Origin: Dipylidium caninum
Taxonomy: Eukaryota > Platyhelminthes > Cestoda > Cyclophyllidea > Dipylidiidae
Assembly (NCBI GenBank): GCA_017562135.1
Contig: QEYB01000406.1
Location: 587,721 to 651,720, forward strand
Direction of reading: 5' to 3'
DNA length: 64,000 bases
In this document: piece after piece, positions 48,171-60,019 of the stretch
Layout of the letters: each line of letters begins with the position of its first letter
Numbering within the stretch: the stretch's first letter is position 1
The notes under the pieces: generated by a model
Seen by the model: only the letters and a program-made list of their open reading frames with translations
Told to the model about the DNA's origin: nothing
Database searches by the model: none
Position numbers and translations under genes: made by a program

Positions 48171-48297
48171 GTTGGAATGCAACCCCGAGCAAAGCGAAAT
48201 AGTTTGCAATGTGAAAAGAGACGAGCAGAAGGTCATCACAGAAATCACTGTCACTGTGAAGGAAAAGTTCTCGAGTGATCTGTTCAATGCCTGCAAG
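48171..48297 (+). CDS. Orphan NPC1-like exon (N-terminal cholesterol-binding domain)
   Basis: A 127-base segment with a TTTGCAG acceptor and GTGAGT donor, entering in phase 2 and leaving in phase 0. It encodes LECNPEQSEIVCNV, then ITEITVTVKEKFSSD, then LFNACK. Niemann-Pick C1 proteins have LTCSPRQSQF.NV, a V.E...Y.V...F strand and helix, then MYNACRDV in this order and spacing (family knowledge). NPC1 moves cholesterol out of lysosomes. I could not find the flanking exons, so this may be one exon of a gene with long introns, or a duplicated exon stranded among repeats. A proline-rich C-x2-C frame at about 49,440-49,500 is a faint candidate for the next exon. Confidence 0.5.
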
Positions 48298-49962
48298 GTG
48301 AGTGGAGGAGGACTGATCACATTCCCCATCATCCCGTCTTCGTTTAAACCCATCACTCCGTTCCGTGCGTTCCCTTAACATGTGAGGTAGTGTTTCGTGA
48401 AAGGCGTTAAACGAGTCTGCCTTAAAGAACATTGTGATGCGCAGGAGTTTCTACGTAGCCTGGCCACTCCGGTCGGGGAGGTCGGACCCTCACCCATTCG
48501 TATGTTGCATGTGACGGAGTAATATCTTGCCCCGTTCCCTTCTCCCACCTCCATTCCCAACACCCACACCTCACATTCCACACCACATCACCTCACCTCG
48601 CCTCACATTGCCGTTGACGGTGACTCCACAACAGCCTCAGATCAAATAGTGACGAGTCGCAGCAAATCCCTGTGTGATAGTCATCCATTGGCAGGCCTGA
48701 AACACAGGTGGGACGATATGAAGTGGAGTAGCCCCACAGTCCATCCCTCTACACACCATGTGTTCTGCTTGCGTGAGTGTGGACGTGAGCGAAATTGTGA
48801 AAGGGAATAAGGATGCTATGGGGAGAGCGTTGAAAACAAAAGTGTGTCAGCTCACGCTCTCGTGAGCTTTGCAAGCAGGAGGAGGTTGACACGATTTCAC
48901 TGCGTCGTTTGGATATACTGCTTGCTACCGGTGTGTGCATGTGTGCATTACTGCTTTCATGGCGAGCGAATGCATGACTAGTGGGCAGGGTCTTGGTGTA
49001 TGAGGGGCGAGATGTCGGCAGTGTGGTGCGATTTGACGTACTCTTTACACGCCTCATCATTCACCAGTCGGTGTCCGAGAGTATGCTGAACTGCGACAGC
49101 ATGGGTAGTAGAAAGAGTTGTGAAGTGGCTTTTAGGCAGAAGACTGTAGTACATACAGCCAAGGCAAATTCATATTCCTGGCGGATGACGTATGAGGCAA
49201 CATTAGGTCACAAATACGGGGGTTAAGTTCTTCTCATTCTAATCCGCTTCCATTAACAGCGGCTCGACGAGGACAAGTAGATCCCACTTTGCCCTCCTTG
49301 ATATCTGTTAAGTGCTGTCGCGAGCACGCCGTATGGAACACCCACCGTCTGCAGACGACTCAATTGTCGTGGGTCCTTACACCTGCATCAACTTTTCTCC
49401 CCACAGTCGAGTTTTCAGCTCAAATTCTTCTGACATCCCCCAATGCGGCTCATGCCGAGATCGTGAAGATTTCCCCCCGCCCCCCTGCCCCCCTTTTTGG
49501 ACGCCTGAGCAAAAGAACGTCCCAACGCGAGTATTCTTAAATTAACAGTGACCGAGTGAGCAGCTGCGACGCCTTCCCGTCCACAAATCCTCCCTCGCTC
49601 CCTTGCTCCCTCGCTCCCTCGCTCTTCCATGGGGCTGCCATATGCGGCGGAGGCCATGGAGCGTATTGCATGACAACGCGACGTTAGAGGCAGAGGTAGA
49701 GTTGCCTCGAAGTCATCTGCCTTGACTTTATTCCTCTCGGTAATGTTACTACAAATTAAAGGGATTCTAGGAAGATAGAAAGCGCGTTGTGCAAATGAGG
49801 CGACAGAAGAAAGACGACGACTGCTCCTCTCGCGCCTCCGCCTCCGCCTCCCCCATCACCCTGCATTTACTCTGCACATGGCGCTGCCTGCAGGGCGACT
49901 ACGTACTCGTTGCAGGGAGGCAGATGATAATGTGGCAGCAGGGTGTGGTGTAGGCGGTTAAG
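48298..49962. other. Spacer with low-complexity tracts
   Basis: Nothing convincingly coding. A (CCCTCGCT)n-type pyrimidine tract lies at about 49,588-49,626. A plus-strand frame at about 49,312-49,545 reads IPQCGSCRD and then proline/cysteine-rich sequence. Confidence 0.35.
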
Positions 49963-50163
49963 GTGCACTGCATTGTGCACGAGGCTTTGTCAACTGAAGC
50001 AAATCGCTCGACGAGGTCTTCCTGTCGCGTGTTTCCTCGTGGCGACTGCAGTCATTGCACCCCTTCTCGCAAGGAGACCCAAATGAGGTTGAAATCGTGG
50101 TTGACGAGGCCGACAGTTACGTGTATGGGTAAGAGAGCGGAAAAACAGCAGAGTCAGCCGTGA
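49963..50163 (+). pseudogene. Possible TAZ1-like fragment
   Basis: Contains TRSSCRVFPRGDCSHCTPSR, a C-x7-C-x2-C-T-P ending reminiscent of the TAZ1 end. The DNA also resembles plus-strand text near 53,310-53,395. Both may be relics of one repeat. Weak on its own. Confidence 0.3.
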
Positions 50164-50169
50164 ATGCTG

Positions 50170-50415
50170 ATGCACATGTGTTGGTGGACAACTCGTGCAT
50201 TCTCCGAGTTGCCCAATGGTCTTGTCATTTCGATGCCACTGCTCTGTCTCTTGCCTCCTTTTAGATTTGTGCCTTCGACATGACAGATTGTGTTGCACCG
50301 CGGCTGTACAGACGTGTATTATGACGACGGAAGAGAAAACAAAGCGTGGGAGGAGTGAAAGGAAGGAAATGTGGATTACGTGGGTGGCTGATTGGTAGGC
50401 CCCTCCACTGTTCAT
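50170..50415 (-). pseudogene. TAZ1-like fragment
   Basis: On the minus strand HVCTAAVQHNLSCRRHKSK is followed by RRQETEQWHRN, then GECTSCPP. This matches HMKNC....[19 protein letters not shown]....ECPVCGP in order, with one insertion before the last Cys-x-x-Cys. Probably a relic. Confidence 0.42.
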
Positions 50416-51166
50416 CTCGACCTCAACCTCGTTTGTCTACTACGAACGAAACTCACAACGCTTCAAATAACAATGAGGAGGAGTTAGGCCAACATCATAA
50501 CTGCTCGTCATTTCTCTCTCCTTCTTGCCGAGTAGCCAAGTGACTTTTTGCCTCATCCTCAGGTCCATGTTAAACTTCACTGGTCGGCCGATGAGGGGAG
50601 CGGGAGGCCCCCATTTCTCAATTCGCATCAACGAAACTTGGCCATTCCACTTCTCTTCCTTGTCTGCAAGTCCTCCTTGCTGAAGCAACAGTGTTGCGGC
50701 AAGTGCAGGTGCAGCGACTCATGCGTCCAGTTTGCTGGGGAGATGCTAACTTACGAGACAGCCATTGTCGTAGGTGATTTGGCAACGACGCTTCTCCGTG
50801 GAGAATTCTCTCCTTGTGCGTGATGACGATGTCCCTATCGCCTCCTCCATTCATTCTTTCCACGAAAACCATGGCATCTTCTCTCTATCAGCCTCATCCT
50901 ACAGCATTACCCACGACTTCAAACTCCTCGTTCATCGCAGTATTTCGTATTGATGAAAGCATTATTTCGCCGAGTTTCGCACTGTTGCAAATACTATTAT
51001 GCACATTAGAGTGCGGTTCATAGCAGAGCGAATACAGCTCCATCTACGTGATCCACTGACTAACAGGTATGCCACCAAGTTGATGATTTTATGTTAGGCA
51101 ATGCCTTTGCATTTACTGCCTAGTCAAACTTAAGCCTCGCAATTTAACCCTCGATGTCTCAAGTTC
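50416..51166. other. Spacer without recognised gene
   Basis: Short ORFs only. A cysteine-rich scrap at about 50,680-50,730 (plus strand) was considered but not claimed. Confidence 0.3.
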
Positions 51167-51330
51167 TTGCCAGCCCGCGATGTCTTGACCGGAGGTGGAA
51201 GTGAAATGTGCGCAAACATGGAGAAATGCGTGCCCAAGATCTTCTTAGCGTACGCAGTGTATCATGAGCAAAATGTGAGGGGTTGCGAACTCTGCGGTTT
51301 GGTGGATAAAGGCACATGGGCACTCCCTTT
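51167..51330 (+). pseudogene. TAZ1-like fragment
   Basis: Reads EMCANMEKCVPKIFLAYAV, then EQNVRGCELCGLVDK. The cysteine spacing (C-x5-C-x18-C-x2-C-G) is one residue longer at two places than CBP TAZ1 (C-x4-C-x17-C-x2-C-G), and a hydrophobic helix sits between. No intact gene around it. Confidence 0.42.
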
Positions 51331-53128
51331 CTCTCTCTCCCTCCCCCTAGCTCCGCTTCAGCCACAGTGTCTCACTCTGCCTCGTGTGCAGTCGCCAACT
51401 CTGCAGTGCCTGTAACGGCGACATGAGCACTTGCTGAGTCACACGTGGGCGCAAACGCTCTAACAACACTGTTGAGGGCCAAGTTGACCTCACCAATGCC
51501 CCCTTGCTGCAGTACGATTAGATGGAGAGTGCAGAGGAAAGGGGCCAGTGTGAGGAGCGAGGTGGGAGGAGGGCGGAAGCAGGGGTAGGCCAGTGGAAAT
51601 GGCGTAGTTCTCTAATCTTTCCTTTTTCCCCACCCTACTACTTACTTTCGTGTGTTTCTCCACGCCTCCCTTCTTTCATGGTCTCCCTTCACCCTCCCTT
51701 TACCTCTCTTCTCCCAACTACCCCTCCCCCCTGCGAACCCCATTCACGCCTCCTTCCATTCACCCCCTCGTACATTCATCCATCCACGCAAATGTCTACG
51801 CTTTGGTTCCACTGGCTCTTCACCTCGCATTCTTCTTCTCGACGTGTGAAGCCAAGACGAGGATATACCTCCGTTTGGAGACAGACTGATTTCACACCGG
51901 CATAGCCTCGGTTCCAACATTTGCAGTCACCGTGTTGAGGGCAGTGAGGTATGGGGAGCAGGAGAAGAGGAGAAGTAGTAGGGAGTAGGAGAATGGGAAC
52001 GGAGAGGGCGAGGCGAGGCGATGCGATGCGCAGCGAAGCGAAGCGAGGGTTACCAGGCGAGGCGAGATGTCTTTTACCATGGGACGGTTGCCGAGTAGTC
52101 AACCGAGGTGCTGGCGATGCCAATACCGATAGGACGAATAGTGAAGGCAGAGTCTGCACCTGCCTCGCCCATTGGTCAATACACGCGCACCTATGGCGAA
52201 GTCGAGGTTTGTCAGTGCAGAGGTAAGGTCACGCCGATTAAAGGAGGAGAGAGTGTCGAACGAAAGGTGGTGGGTCGGGTGTCCGCTGAGCACCGCGGCA
52301 TCCAGTGTTATGTGTCGCAACGTTGTGTTGGACGGCTGCTCCGCGGAGAGTGATTCGCCTTTTCTCTCAACTCATGCTCAGTAAGAAGTGGCATCACCAA
52401 CATGCCAGAAGAACATACGTCCTCAGTTGGCATCCCATCACATCAGAGAAACATTGTCTCCACTCTCTCGCCTTCGCGTCTACAACACCAGGTCCATCGC
52501 TCAAATCGCTCCATCAGTCGCTCTCGCATGCAGCTGCCATGCATGATGGCTGTCAGAGGTGAGACCATCCGCCCGACGCCAATGCAAACATTGGAGGTAG
52601 AGAGTGGGTCGCGAGGGCGTCTGTCTCGTCTTCAGCCTCCCGCAGTCGTCCAAATGGGAATTAACGGAAGATAGCGATGTGCCCCTATGAACACGTAACT
52701 TCGAGTTCGTGAGGGGATATGTGACGCTGCTAGTGCTGCTGCTGCTACTGCTGTTGTTGTAGTTGTAGTCCGTTGATGACATGTCCTCATCTTACGCACA
52801 TATTTGCCGTCAACTCGAACTGGCGGTGATGACGAGAATCACTCAAACATCTCCTCTGACTTCCACGCCGGATAAGGGGAAGTGAGCATCTCGGAAGGGA
52901 AGAGTCTTCTATTGGGTGCGGACAAGGACACACGAGTGGAAGTGGACAGTGTTGGCAACTACGATAGGCGAGAGGAAGGCTTTCACTTGCTTCACCACGG
53001 ATACGACGATGGGCTCGAGCCAGCGGGGAAATCGAGACGAAGGTGTAGTGGGAAATCAAGTGTGTGGGTGTGAGATAGGCACAATATCACAGCAACTCTG
53101 TCTGTGAGCACAAGCATTCGTCGCCGTC
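51331..53128. other. GC-rich spacer with (GAGGC)n tract
   Basis: A (GCGAGGCGAG)-type purine tract lies at about 52,008-52,066; a similar tract is at about 57,635-57,672. A CTG/TTG run lies at about 52,732-52,765. No gene recognised. Confidence 0.35.
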
Positions 53129-53275
53129 TCACTTGAGAGGCACGCACATGGGGCAATCGACGTGGACTCAGTTCATCCAATCCATCAGTATTTGTCGAGA
53201 CGAAGTGAAGCTGGACATGTGACACATCTCTCCGTCCCGCCACTTGTTGCACGTGCTCCACTTTACGCAGGTGTG
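53129..53275 (-). pseudogene. TAZ1 pseudogene with a stop in place of a zinc cysteine
   Basis: On the minus strand the frame reads TCNKWRDGEMCHMSSF, TSSRQILMDWMN, stop (TGA), then VHVDCPMCVPLK. From SSRQ to CPMCVPLK it aligns without a gap to [27 protein letters not shown]. The TGA occupies the position of a zinc-binding cysteine, one base from TGC/TGT. The match is too long and too specific to be chance. Confidence 0.75.
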
Positions 53276-53556
53276 TTTTCGTTGTTTTCTTTACTGTCGA
53301 CGGGTTGTATGCGAGGCAGTGGCAAACAGTATCAAATCGCTTCGACCAGGTCTCCTTGTCGTTGACACCTTCGAGGCTCGAGTCATTGCACACAGATACA
53401 CGAGTAGAAATCAGTTAGTTTGAACTCGTCTTTCGGGAAGACGATTGCGCGTAGCAGCCTCGCATTCAGCGTGTTGCCCAATCTTCTTTTCACGCTGCTC
53501 ACATTGCTCCGTGCATTCTCTTTCCCCCAACCTGTGTCTTCGACACCACTCACAAC

Positions 53557-53802
53557 ATGAAGGCGAGTGAAAACACAGACTGTGGAAGGAAGACAGAGGC
53601 GCGGCCGCCGAGCTTCTTCTCCCCATCGTGCTGCCCAATGCGCATTCTGGTGGTATGTGGAACGATTTGTAGGGGCGGCGAGAAGCATCACATGCTCTGT
53701 TGCGCTTCGCCTCGAGAAATACGGATGCACTGGAGAGACTGCTTTCGACCACGACTGCACCATGTCCGGGCCTCTGAATCGAGTTGCCACAAGCGCAGGT
53801 GA
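53557..53802 (+). pseudogene. TAZ1 pseudogene with a one-base insertion
   Basis: Reads CCPMRILVVCGTICRGGEK, then HHMLCCASPREIRMHWRDC. From Cys-Arg-Gly-Gly to Arg-Glu-Ile it is gap-free against CBP C-T-E-G...S-R-Q-I. After WRDC the cysteines vanish, but the neighbouring frame continues as FDHDCTMSGPLNR, so one inserted T shifted the frame. The ancestor would have ended in ..DHDC.MCGPLNR, like the 38-kb copy. Confidence 0.72.
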
Positions 53803-54079
53803 TCACAGACACCGAGTAGCTTGTGATATTCGCACATCTCTCATCCACAGACTTGGTATCCAACCGCACTTCCCGTGTGGATTCCCGATTCCACGAGCCT
53901 ATCCTGGGTCTCTGTGGTGAGGCAAGTGACAGCTTACCTCTCCCGAAGTCAGTTTCCCACCATCCCTACCGCCCTCTTTACGTGTACTTGTTTACACAGA
54001 ATGGATACACTTCGGTGACGAGATAAACTCTTGCCTCCTTCCCCTCCCATATGTTAGACGGGCGCCAATTATTGTCGTC
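53803..54079. other. Spacer
   Basis: No feature seen. Confidence 0.3.
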
Positions 54080-54240
54080 CTAATCACCATTGGCATTGCA
54101 GTACAATCCCCATGAGTAGTATGAGCGAGACGACAACATCAGCAAGTGTTCTTGACAAAGTCGTAGTTGTCCGACCAGGCGAGCACATCGCTGTCGTAGG
54201 TAGGTGTTGAGAGCTACGAGCGCGAGCGACTGGAGACGAT
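54080..54240 (-). pseudogene. Possible TAZ1-like fragment
   Basis: LCQEHLLMLSSRSYYSWGLY resembles [18 protein letters not shown], with Ser-Ser-Arg and Ser-Trp in register. The final zinc site is absent because the frame stops. Weak. Confidence 0.3.
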
Positions 54241-56120
54241 GGGGATGAGGATGGCGATTTGAGATGGAGATGGGGAAGGCCTGGACACACGTTGTCCTCT
54301 TCCATGCCACGCTTTCATAGAACATGCTGGCATCGGCATCGAGGCTATGGCTTTCACCTCTAACCTCCACGTCAATTGGCAAACTCATGGGGGGAGGTGG
54401 CGACCCTGAGGGGTGATGTCGACGGAGAGTAGACAGATTTAGAAGCCTGCCCAAAGAGAATGAGTACACCCGCATATGTTCTAATCAACAGTAAAACTTG
54501 AGCAGAAAGTCGTGTCATTTACCAAGCACACGGTGTTAGTCGCCAGATTGAAGAGATATTTCATTTGCCTTTGTGAAGTCTAGGATTGATGTAATTCAAA
54601 TGGACATCGCACCCAGAACGGTTGCTGGCCCTGTGTTTCTGTGTGCGCCAGCTGAGGTCAGGTCACGTTGAGTCTGTTTACACTGTTAGTTGGAGCGAGC
54701 AAACGCAAAACCCGATGACCTGTCAGAGCAGTATGCACACAAGGCTCCTACCAACTCGCGCACAATAAAGCCTGTCAAAGCGGCGACGCAGAAGCCTTTA
54801 CGTTGACCACGTTGAGCAGTGCACGTTTGAACACAGAACGGAGACCGGTAAAAAAGGGAGTCACCAGGTGTTGCCGCGGTGTACTGAGACCGCATTCAAC
54901 ACCACATAAAATTACAATTTTCGAATTAAGTGTGCTGTTGAGGGAAGCAGAGTAGGTGGAGCTGTAATTGGTCTGGTTAACAGGGCCTGAATTGTCATCT
55001 CAAATGTTATCGTTTCCCTTCCCATTCGAATACGAGGCCAAAAGGTGTGGGAAAATCTAATTTCGCCGAGATGATGTGGGGAGAGTGAGGCCGATCCCGT
55101 ACCCGCCTCACGATTACAATGCCATCTTTTTTGGTTGCCTTAGTCACTGTCAACCTCCAAGTTACGGCATCGAACAATTGGATGTCGAGGTTGACGGGAA
55201 ATGCATCGCCGTGTCACACCCGACCAATATGTGCCATTTCCTCTCTGCCTCTTCAAACCGTGACTCTTACTGCGGTCGTAAATTCCAAGCTCTCCGATAA
55301 CTTCATTTTTTATTCCTGTCTGATGCGCATTGAAAGAATTGGTATATTTTTGCTTTCCTACCGATAGGTCATTGCACTAACTCTCTCCGGTCTGATTAAA
55401 TAAACAATTTTTAAACCGCACTATAGTTGGACGTCGAAGAAACCGAAGAAAAAGAGGAAACAGAGGATAGCCGCATTATTATTTCATATGTCAACTCGAT
55501 GATATATGTCTGCTGTCACATATACTGATTAGCAATGGGTGGAATTACCGATAGCGGCAGGCATTGAGGATAGCGGCGGACGTTGACGATGGGCACATGG
55601 TGCGGGACTGTATGAATGGGGAGGCCCATGTATGGCGCGTAGAGATGAGAGGGTCTTCGTGTGTCATGTGAACGCGGTTTTCGTTCCCCGTCCCAGCAAT
55701 CACGGTAAGATGTGAGCAGCTTGTACGATGGAGGACACCCATTGTGTTTGCGCTCTCTCGCTAACCAGCTGGAGGTGTAATGGCAAATGGAAGCCTCATC
55801 TCTGCTCTCAAGCCTGTGGTCGTTAAGGATAGCTAAAAAACCGACCAAACCATCCCTCCACTCCCCTCCCCTCCCGAGCAAAGTGCCAAATGGATTGCTG
55901 AGCATGTGAGGTACGGAGGAGGAAGTACACCCTTGGGCAGAGTCCTGTGAGAACAAATGTGGCTCAACGTTTGCTCACCTCCCCCGGGAATCGTGTCGGT
56001 ACAGCCACTCCCGTGCTACTGCCGTGTGGACGGTCACAGCGCCATTTCCATGGTGGTGCACTACGGTTTCAGACCATCAGCACCACTAAACCGCGGCGAC
56101 AAGGGCCGAGAGGTTTCCTC
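54241..56120. other. Spacer with repeat segment shared with 38.4 kb
   Basis: The segment at about 55,600-55,650 shares GGAGGCCCATGTATGG and flanking text with 38,405-38,440. The minus-strand readings are PYMGLPIHTVPHHV and PYMGLPRLTVPLHV. An exon-like plus-strand stretch at about 55,119-55,320 followed by AATAAA near 55,399 could be a terminal exon, but I do not recognise the protein. Confidence 0.3.
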
Positions 56121-56240
56121 CTTTCACTCTGTAGTGGGAGTGAATACAGAAGAGTCCACTTTGGACAATGCAAGCATTGCAACAGCTGCACCGTGTGTCC
56201 GACCAGACGACAACAGCGCGGAAACAGCCCAGCTGTTCGT
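56121..56240 (+). pseudogene. TAZ1-like fragment keeping zinc site 3
   Basis: Reads RRVHFGQCKHCNSCTVCPTR, against [22 protein letters not shown]. His, Cys, Cys and Cys of the last zinc site are kept, with one extra residue in the middle. The rest of the domain is not in frame. Confidence 0.48.
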
Positions 56241-58357
56241 AGGCAGAAAGGCTACTTGTTTAAGGGGCACCGGCTTTCCCTTCCCCTTTTCGCTATCCCT
56301 TTGCCTCCCCTCCTCTCCTCTGTCCTCCCCTCCACGCGGACAGGCAAGAGTGGGCTGTGGGTCCGTTGAGCTTTCCAAGATTGAGGCACAACTTTCCTTG
56401 GGTTGGCAACCAGTTCTAGCTATCCGACAGGAATGTTTTCTTGTGCACAGTCTATTCGGAAATGTATGAAGTAGTTTTGTATTCGCCGCGGGAGGGCAAT
56501 TAATCGTCGCCCAACCCAAGGGGAACAAAGGCGCCTCGACCTGCTGCGACCCACGGTGTGACGACCAGTTTTCTCGTCCCTCATGGCTATGAAGTGCTCC
56601 CTACGCTATTTTTTTCTCAGTGGAAAGGTAAGGCTCAAAGTGCTATTCTCGTTGTCGCCTGAGGCGACCACAGGAGCCCCCTACGAACATGTGGTCCTCC
56701 GAGTGCCACGCACTCCCCTACTTGCCTCGGCCTTCTCGCTGGATGCAGGTGAGATCACTCGTTACACCGTCTGCCGGCGACACGTAATACGTAATCATTC
56801 AGCGTGAAGCCGGACTTCGTGGTGGGCGTGAAGTGTGAACAAACCTCCTGACGAGGATAGTCGGCCACTACTACACGGTTTCTTCGCCGACGGGTAAACA
56901 CTTGGTGCGCGAAGCATCGGCAGCCTTAGAGCCTAACAGACTTTCTTTAGTAACTTGTGTGAGGCGGTGTCGTCAGGCAAAGTTAAGCGGGTGGGAGGAG
57001 GCGTGGACCGCGGGTGGTGGGTCGTTGGGCGAAGGAGGGGTGAGGAGGGAGGCAGGAGAGCAACATGTGAAAGCGGTGACGGGCGACGAAAAGCTACCTG
57101 TTGCTCCAGACTAGCCGAGCAGACCGAACCGAGTGTGGGTCCTCCGACTGGCCACCGACGGGTAAATGGACACGACTGCCTCACTCGACACAATTGCTCA
57201 TTCTAAGCGTCTGTGGAGCGCGTACTCGCTTTGTTTGCTCCCCTCAGGCATCGCTTTCCAGACTGAGGGGGTATTCATTCACCTTCTGCCTCACCAACGC
57301 AGACGAGGCAGTCGGGCACTCCCACTCGCTAGCGGGATGCTCCATCCGCATCCCAACGTCCACGTCTGGTGATCACACAGACCTTTTCAATGAGAAGTCG
57401 CCATTACACACATTCTCACAACGTGCCTATTGTTTTGAGTGAACAGACCACAGGTTCAGTGTGCACTCACCGTAGAAGTTACTGTCGCGGTCAATGTGCT
57501 TAGATGCCAATCATCATTGAGGCAGTTAGAGGCCCGCTTAGACGCCATGCACGATGAAACACACAGCGCATCGGCACGAGGTGAGGGCTGTCAGTGGGCA
57601 CAATGACGACGACCGAAGGACCCAGAAGCAGAGCACTGAGGCGAGGCGAGGCGGTGCGGGCCGAGGCGAGGCGAAAGGAGAGGGGCTTTTCGAGATTTGA
57701 GAGAGGTTCGGCAACCTCCCACATCTCAACTTGTGCCAGCTCCATGCAGAATCTGCCACAGCCTTCGTGTCAATCACCTTGGCCCGCCACTCACCCCACC
57801 TCACCTCATTTCACTCCGTGATCTTGGCAACGTCAGCCCAAGTAGGGACGAAACACTTTTCGACCTTTTCATACGGTGCCGCCTCGGCGCCAACCTCGCC
57901 TCTTCGGGCCTGCAAGACGAGCAACCTCAACAGGCCTGTCTCTACCGCCCACCGAGACACGTCGGTTGGGTATTTGCGAGACATGCGCACTGCCTAACCC
58001 ACCCAAATTGAATGCCCCACTGTCGAGGTGTCACATGAGCGCCAAAACCAACAAAAACGCCGACGATGACGCCGACGACGACAAAAACCACAACCTTCTT
58101 TCCAAGTGTAGGGTTACCAATGATCTGGGTTGCGTGGAGCGCCGAAGTACCTCGGCTTGATGACATTACGTGGGGTCAGTAGATGAGATGATTTTTGAGG
58201 AAGTGACGTCGTTTGCCTTAAATGCCACACAAGACGAGGCTCCCCAAAACTGTTGTTGTCTTGGAGGTCCTTAACTACGCGACTTGCAGCGGAGGCGATT
58301 TGACTGATTCAGCTCCCCGGTTGACGTGTTTTTCCACCACCGACTACACGATGCGCG
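56241..58357. other. GC-rich spacer
   Basis: Many overlapping short ORFs on both strands, as expected in GC-rich non-coding DNA. A (GAGGC)n tract lies at about 57,635-57,672. No recognised gene. Confidence 0.35.
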
Positions 58358-59212
58358 ATGGAACGGTTGAGAGAGGGCAACACCAGCTATATAATGGCTT
58401 CACTAGTCTTGACGCTGGCCATCAGCGGTGCGTCGACTGATTGGAGCAGGCAGGGCTCAGGCGTGCTGATCTTTCGACCTCAGGAGGCAACCTTCCTCAC
58501 ATCCCTAATTATCCTCCCCAAACACGAGCCCTCGCGGGCGGGCGCGTGCGGGCGGCCTGGGGTTAGGGGGCTGGAGAGGCCAACGTGTCTGACGCCCCAA
58601 CGCGCTGACGCCGCATCACGCGAGGCCGAGGAGGAGATGCGGCGAAAGACTGCGAGGCCGATTGCACAACCAGTCATCGCCTGTTTGTCTAGTGCCGGGG
58701 TGAGGAGGGGACTGCGCGACAAACGGAAACGAACCGTCTTCGCGGCGCTATTTTCAGTGTGGCCGCGCTCTCTCAACGTCCACCAGTCCGAAATATTCAT
58801 ACTTTCTGCCGGCATGTTGGAGATAAACACAGGCTCACGCCTTCTCTTTGCTTCTTCTCCCTCACCAAGGCTCTTCGAAGTCAGAATACCACTTCTACCC
58901 ACTCCGCGGGACGCCCCTTTCGAGGGACTGCAAACCCCGGCCACTGACTTTCACAGGCTCCCGCCTACCTGTGCACCACTCGCACGGCCACTGCCTTCGA
59001 GGGAGAAAGGGAGAGGGGAGGAGGGAATGAGCGAGGGAGGGAAAGACGCCACAACTCGCCTCTCTTCTCCTCAAAAATGCAACTTCTCCACGCTCCAAAC
59101 CCAAGAATTAATTGATTTGCGCTCCCCTGGTATCCAGATCACATCACCTAAACCATACTGTCTAATTAAACATGGAATCTGGCAGGAAAGGTCTTACCAG
59201 CACACGCGATAA
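58358..59212 (+). CDS. Uncharacterised 284-codon ORF
   Basis: The longest open frame outside the three conserved genes and their exons, with an ATG start. An internal ATG opens MASLVLTLAISGAS, which would be a plausible signal peptide. The rest is Arg/Pro-rich with no domain I can name. An antisense frame of 154 codons overlaps it, and base composition is high in GC, which lengthens chance ORFs. A real small secreted protein and a chance frame are both possible. Confidence 0.25.
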   Translation: MERLREGNTSYIMASLVLTLAISGASTDWSRQGSGVLIFRPQEATFLTSLIILPKHEPSRAGACGRPGVRGLERPTCLTPQRADAASREAEEEMRRKTARPIAQPVIACLSSAGVRRGLRDKRKRTVFAALFSVWPRSLNVHQSEIFILSAGMLEINTGSRLLFASSPSPRLFEVRIPLLPTPRDAPFEGLQTPATDFHRLPPTCAPLARPLPSREKGRGEEGMSEGGKDATTRLSSPQKCNFSTLQTQELIDLRSPGIQITSPKPYCLIKHGIWQERSYQHTR

Positions 59213-59910
59213 CACGACCAGATGACACAATTTTGCTTGACATGCACCCGTCGCTTGTTAATATATTCTACACGAAATGACACCATCCACTGTGTAAGCA
59301 AACAATGTAAACAGCCCGCGACTAGACGTGGCCTGCGGAAAGCACCGGTGATACTATGAAGGTGGAAACGAAACATTAAAAGACTGTGTGGAGAGCTATT
59401 TTGGGCTGATGTATGTTGACGCGAGTGCGCGGTTAAGGAGGCGAAATTGCCACCTGATCAGAATAGCTGCTCAAGCGAGGCTCTCGTCCATCTGCGAGTC
59501 TGCAGTAGGGCCAGAGCCACAAGTGCCTCCTTCCTCACACGTAAGATTGAAAGTTTGTACAGACCTTTCCACATGGGGTGAGTGGAAACCCAGCCTGCGT
59601 GCTATTTAGCAATAGCCAGAAGATGCTCTTTTGACGGGGCAGAGAGCACTCGGGACGGCAGCCGAAGTGTGCTAACAGACTGCGTGTCCCACATGCGAGG
59701 CAAGCCGTCCGTCTCGACGTCAACACCCTGTGCAAAGCAGAATCGAAGGAGATACTCTCAACTCTGTTAGGGGAACCATACATCAAGTCTGGGAGGGGAG
59801 GAAGAGGAGGGGAGGGGATGGAGGGGAGGAAGCGGAGGGGAGGGTTAGGAGAGGGAGGGGGAGAACATGATGGTCAAAAGAGAATGGTCACTCAGTCACA
59901 AGGCAAAACT
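59213..59910. other. Spacer
   Basis: Short ORFs only. A purine-rich GGAGGGGA tract lies at about 59,788-59,868. No gene recognised. Confidence 0.3.
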
Positions 59911-59953
59911 GGGTGGGGGGGTGGGGTGGGGGGGGGGGGGGGGGGGGGGTGGG
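59911..59953 (+). repeat. Long G-run, potential G-quadruplex
   Basis: About 40 bases of almost pure G broken by single T residues, ending in an uninterrupted run of more than 20 G. On either strand it is expected to fold or stall polymerases; its exact length may be unreliable in the assembly. Confidence 0.8.
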
Positions 59954-60019
59954 AAGAGTGCAATTTACCATGTGTGGATTACCAGTTCACTGGGGTAATG
60001 CGAGGCAAGTTGCAAAGGG

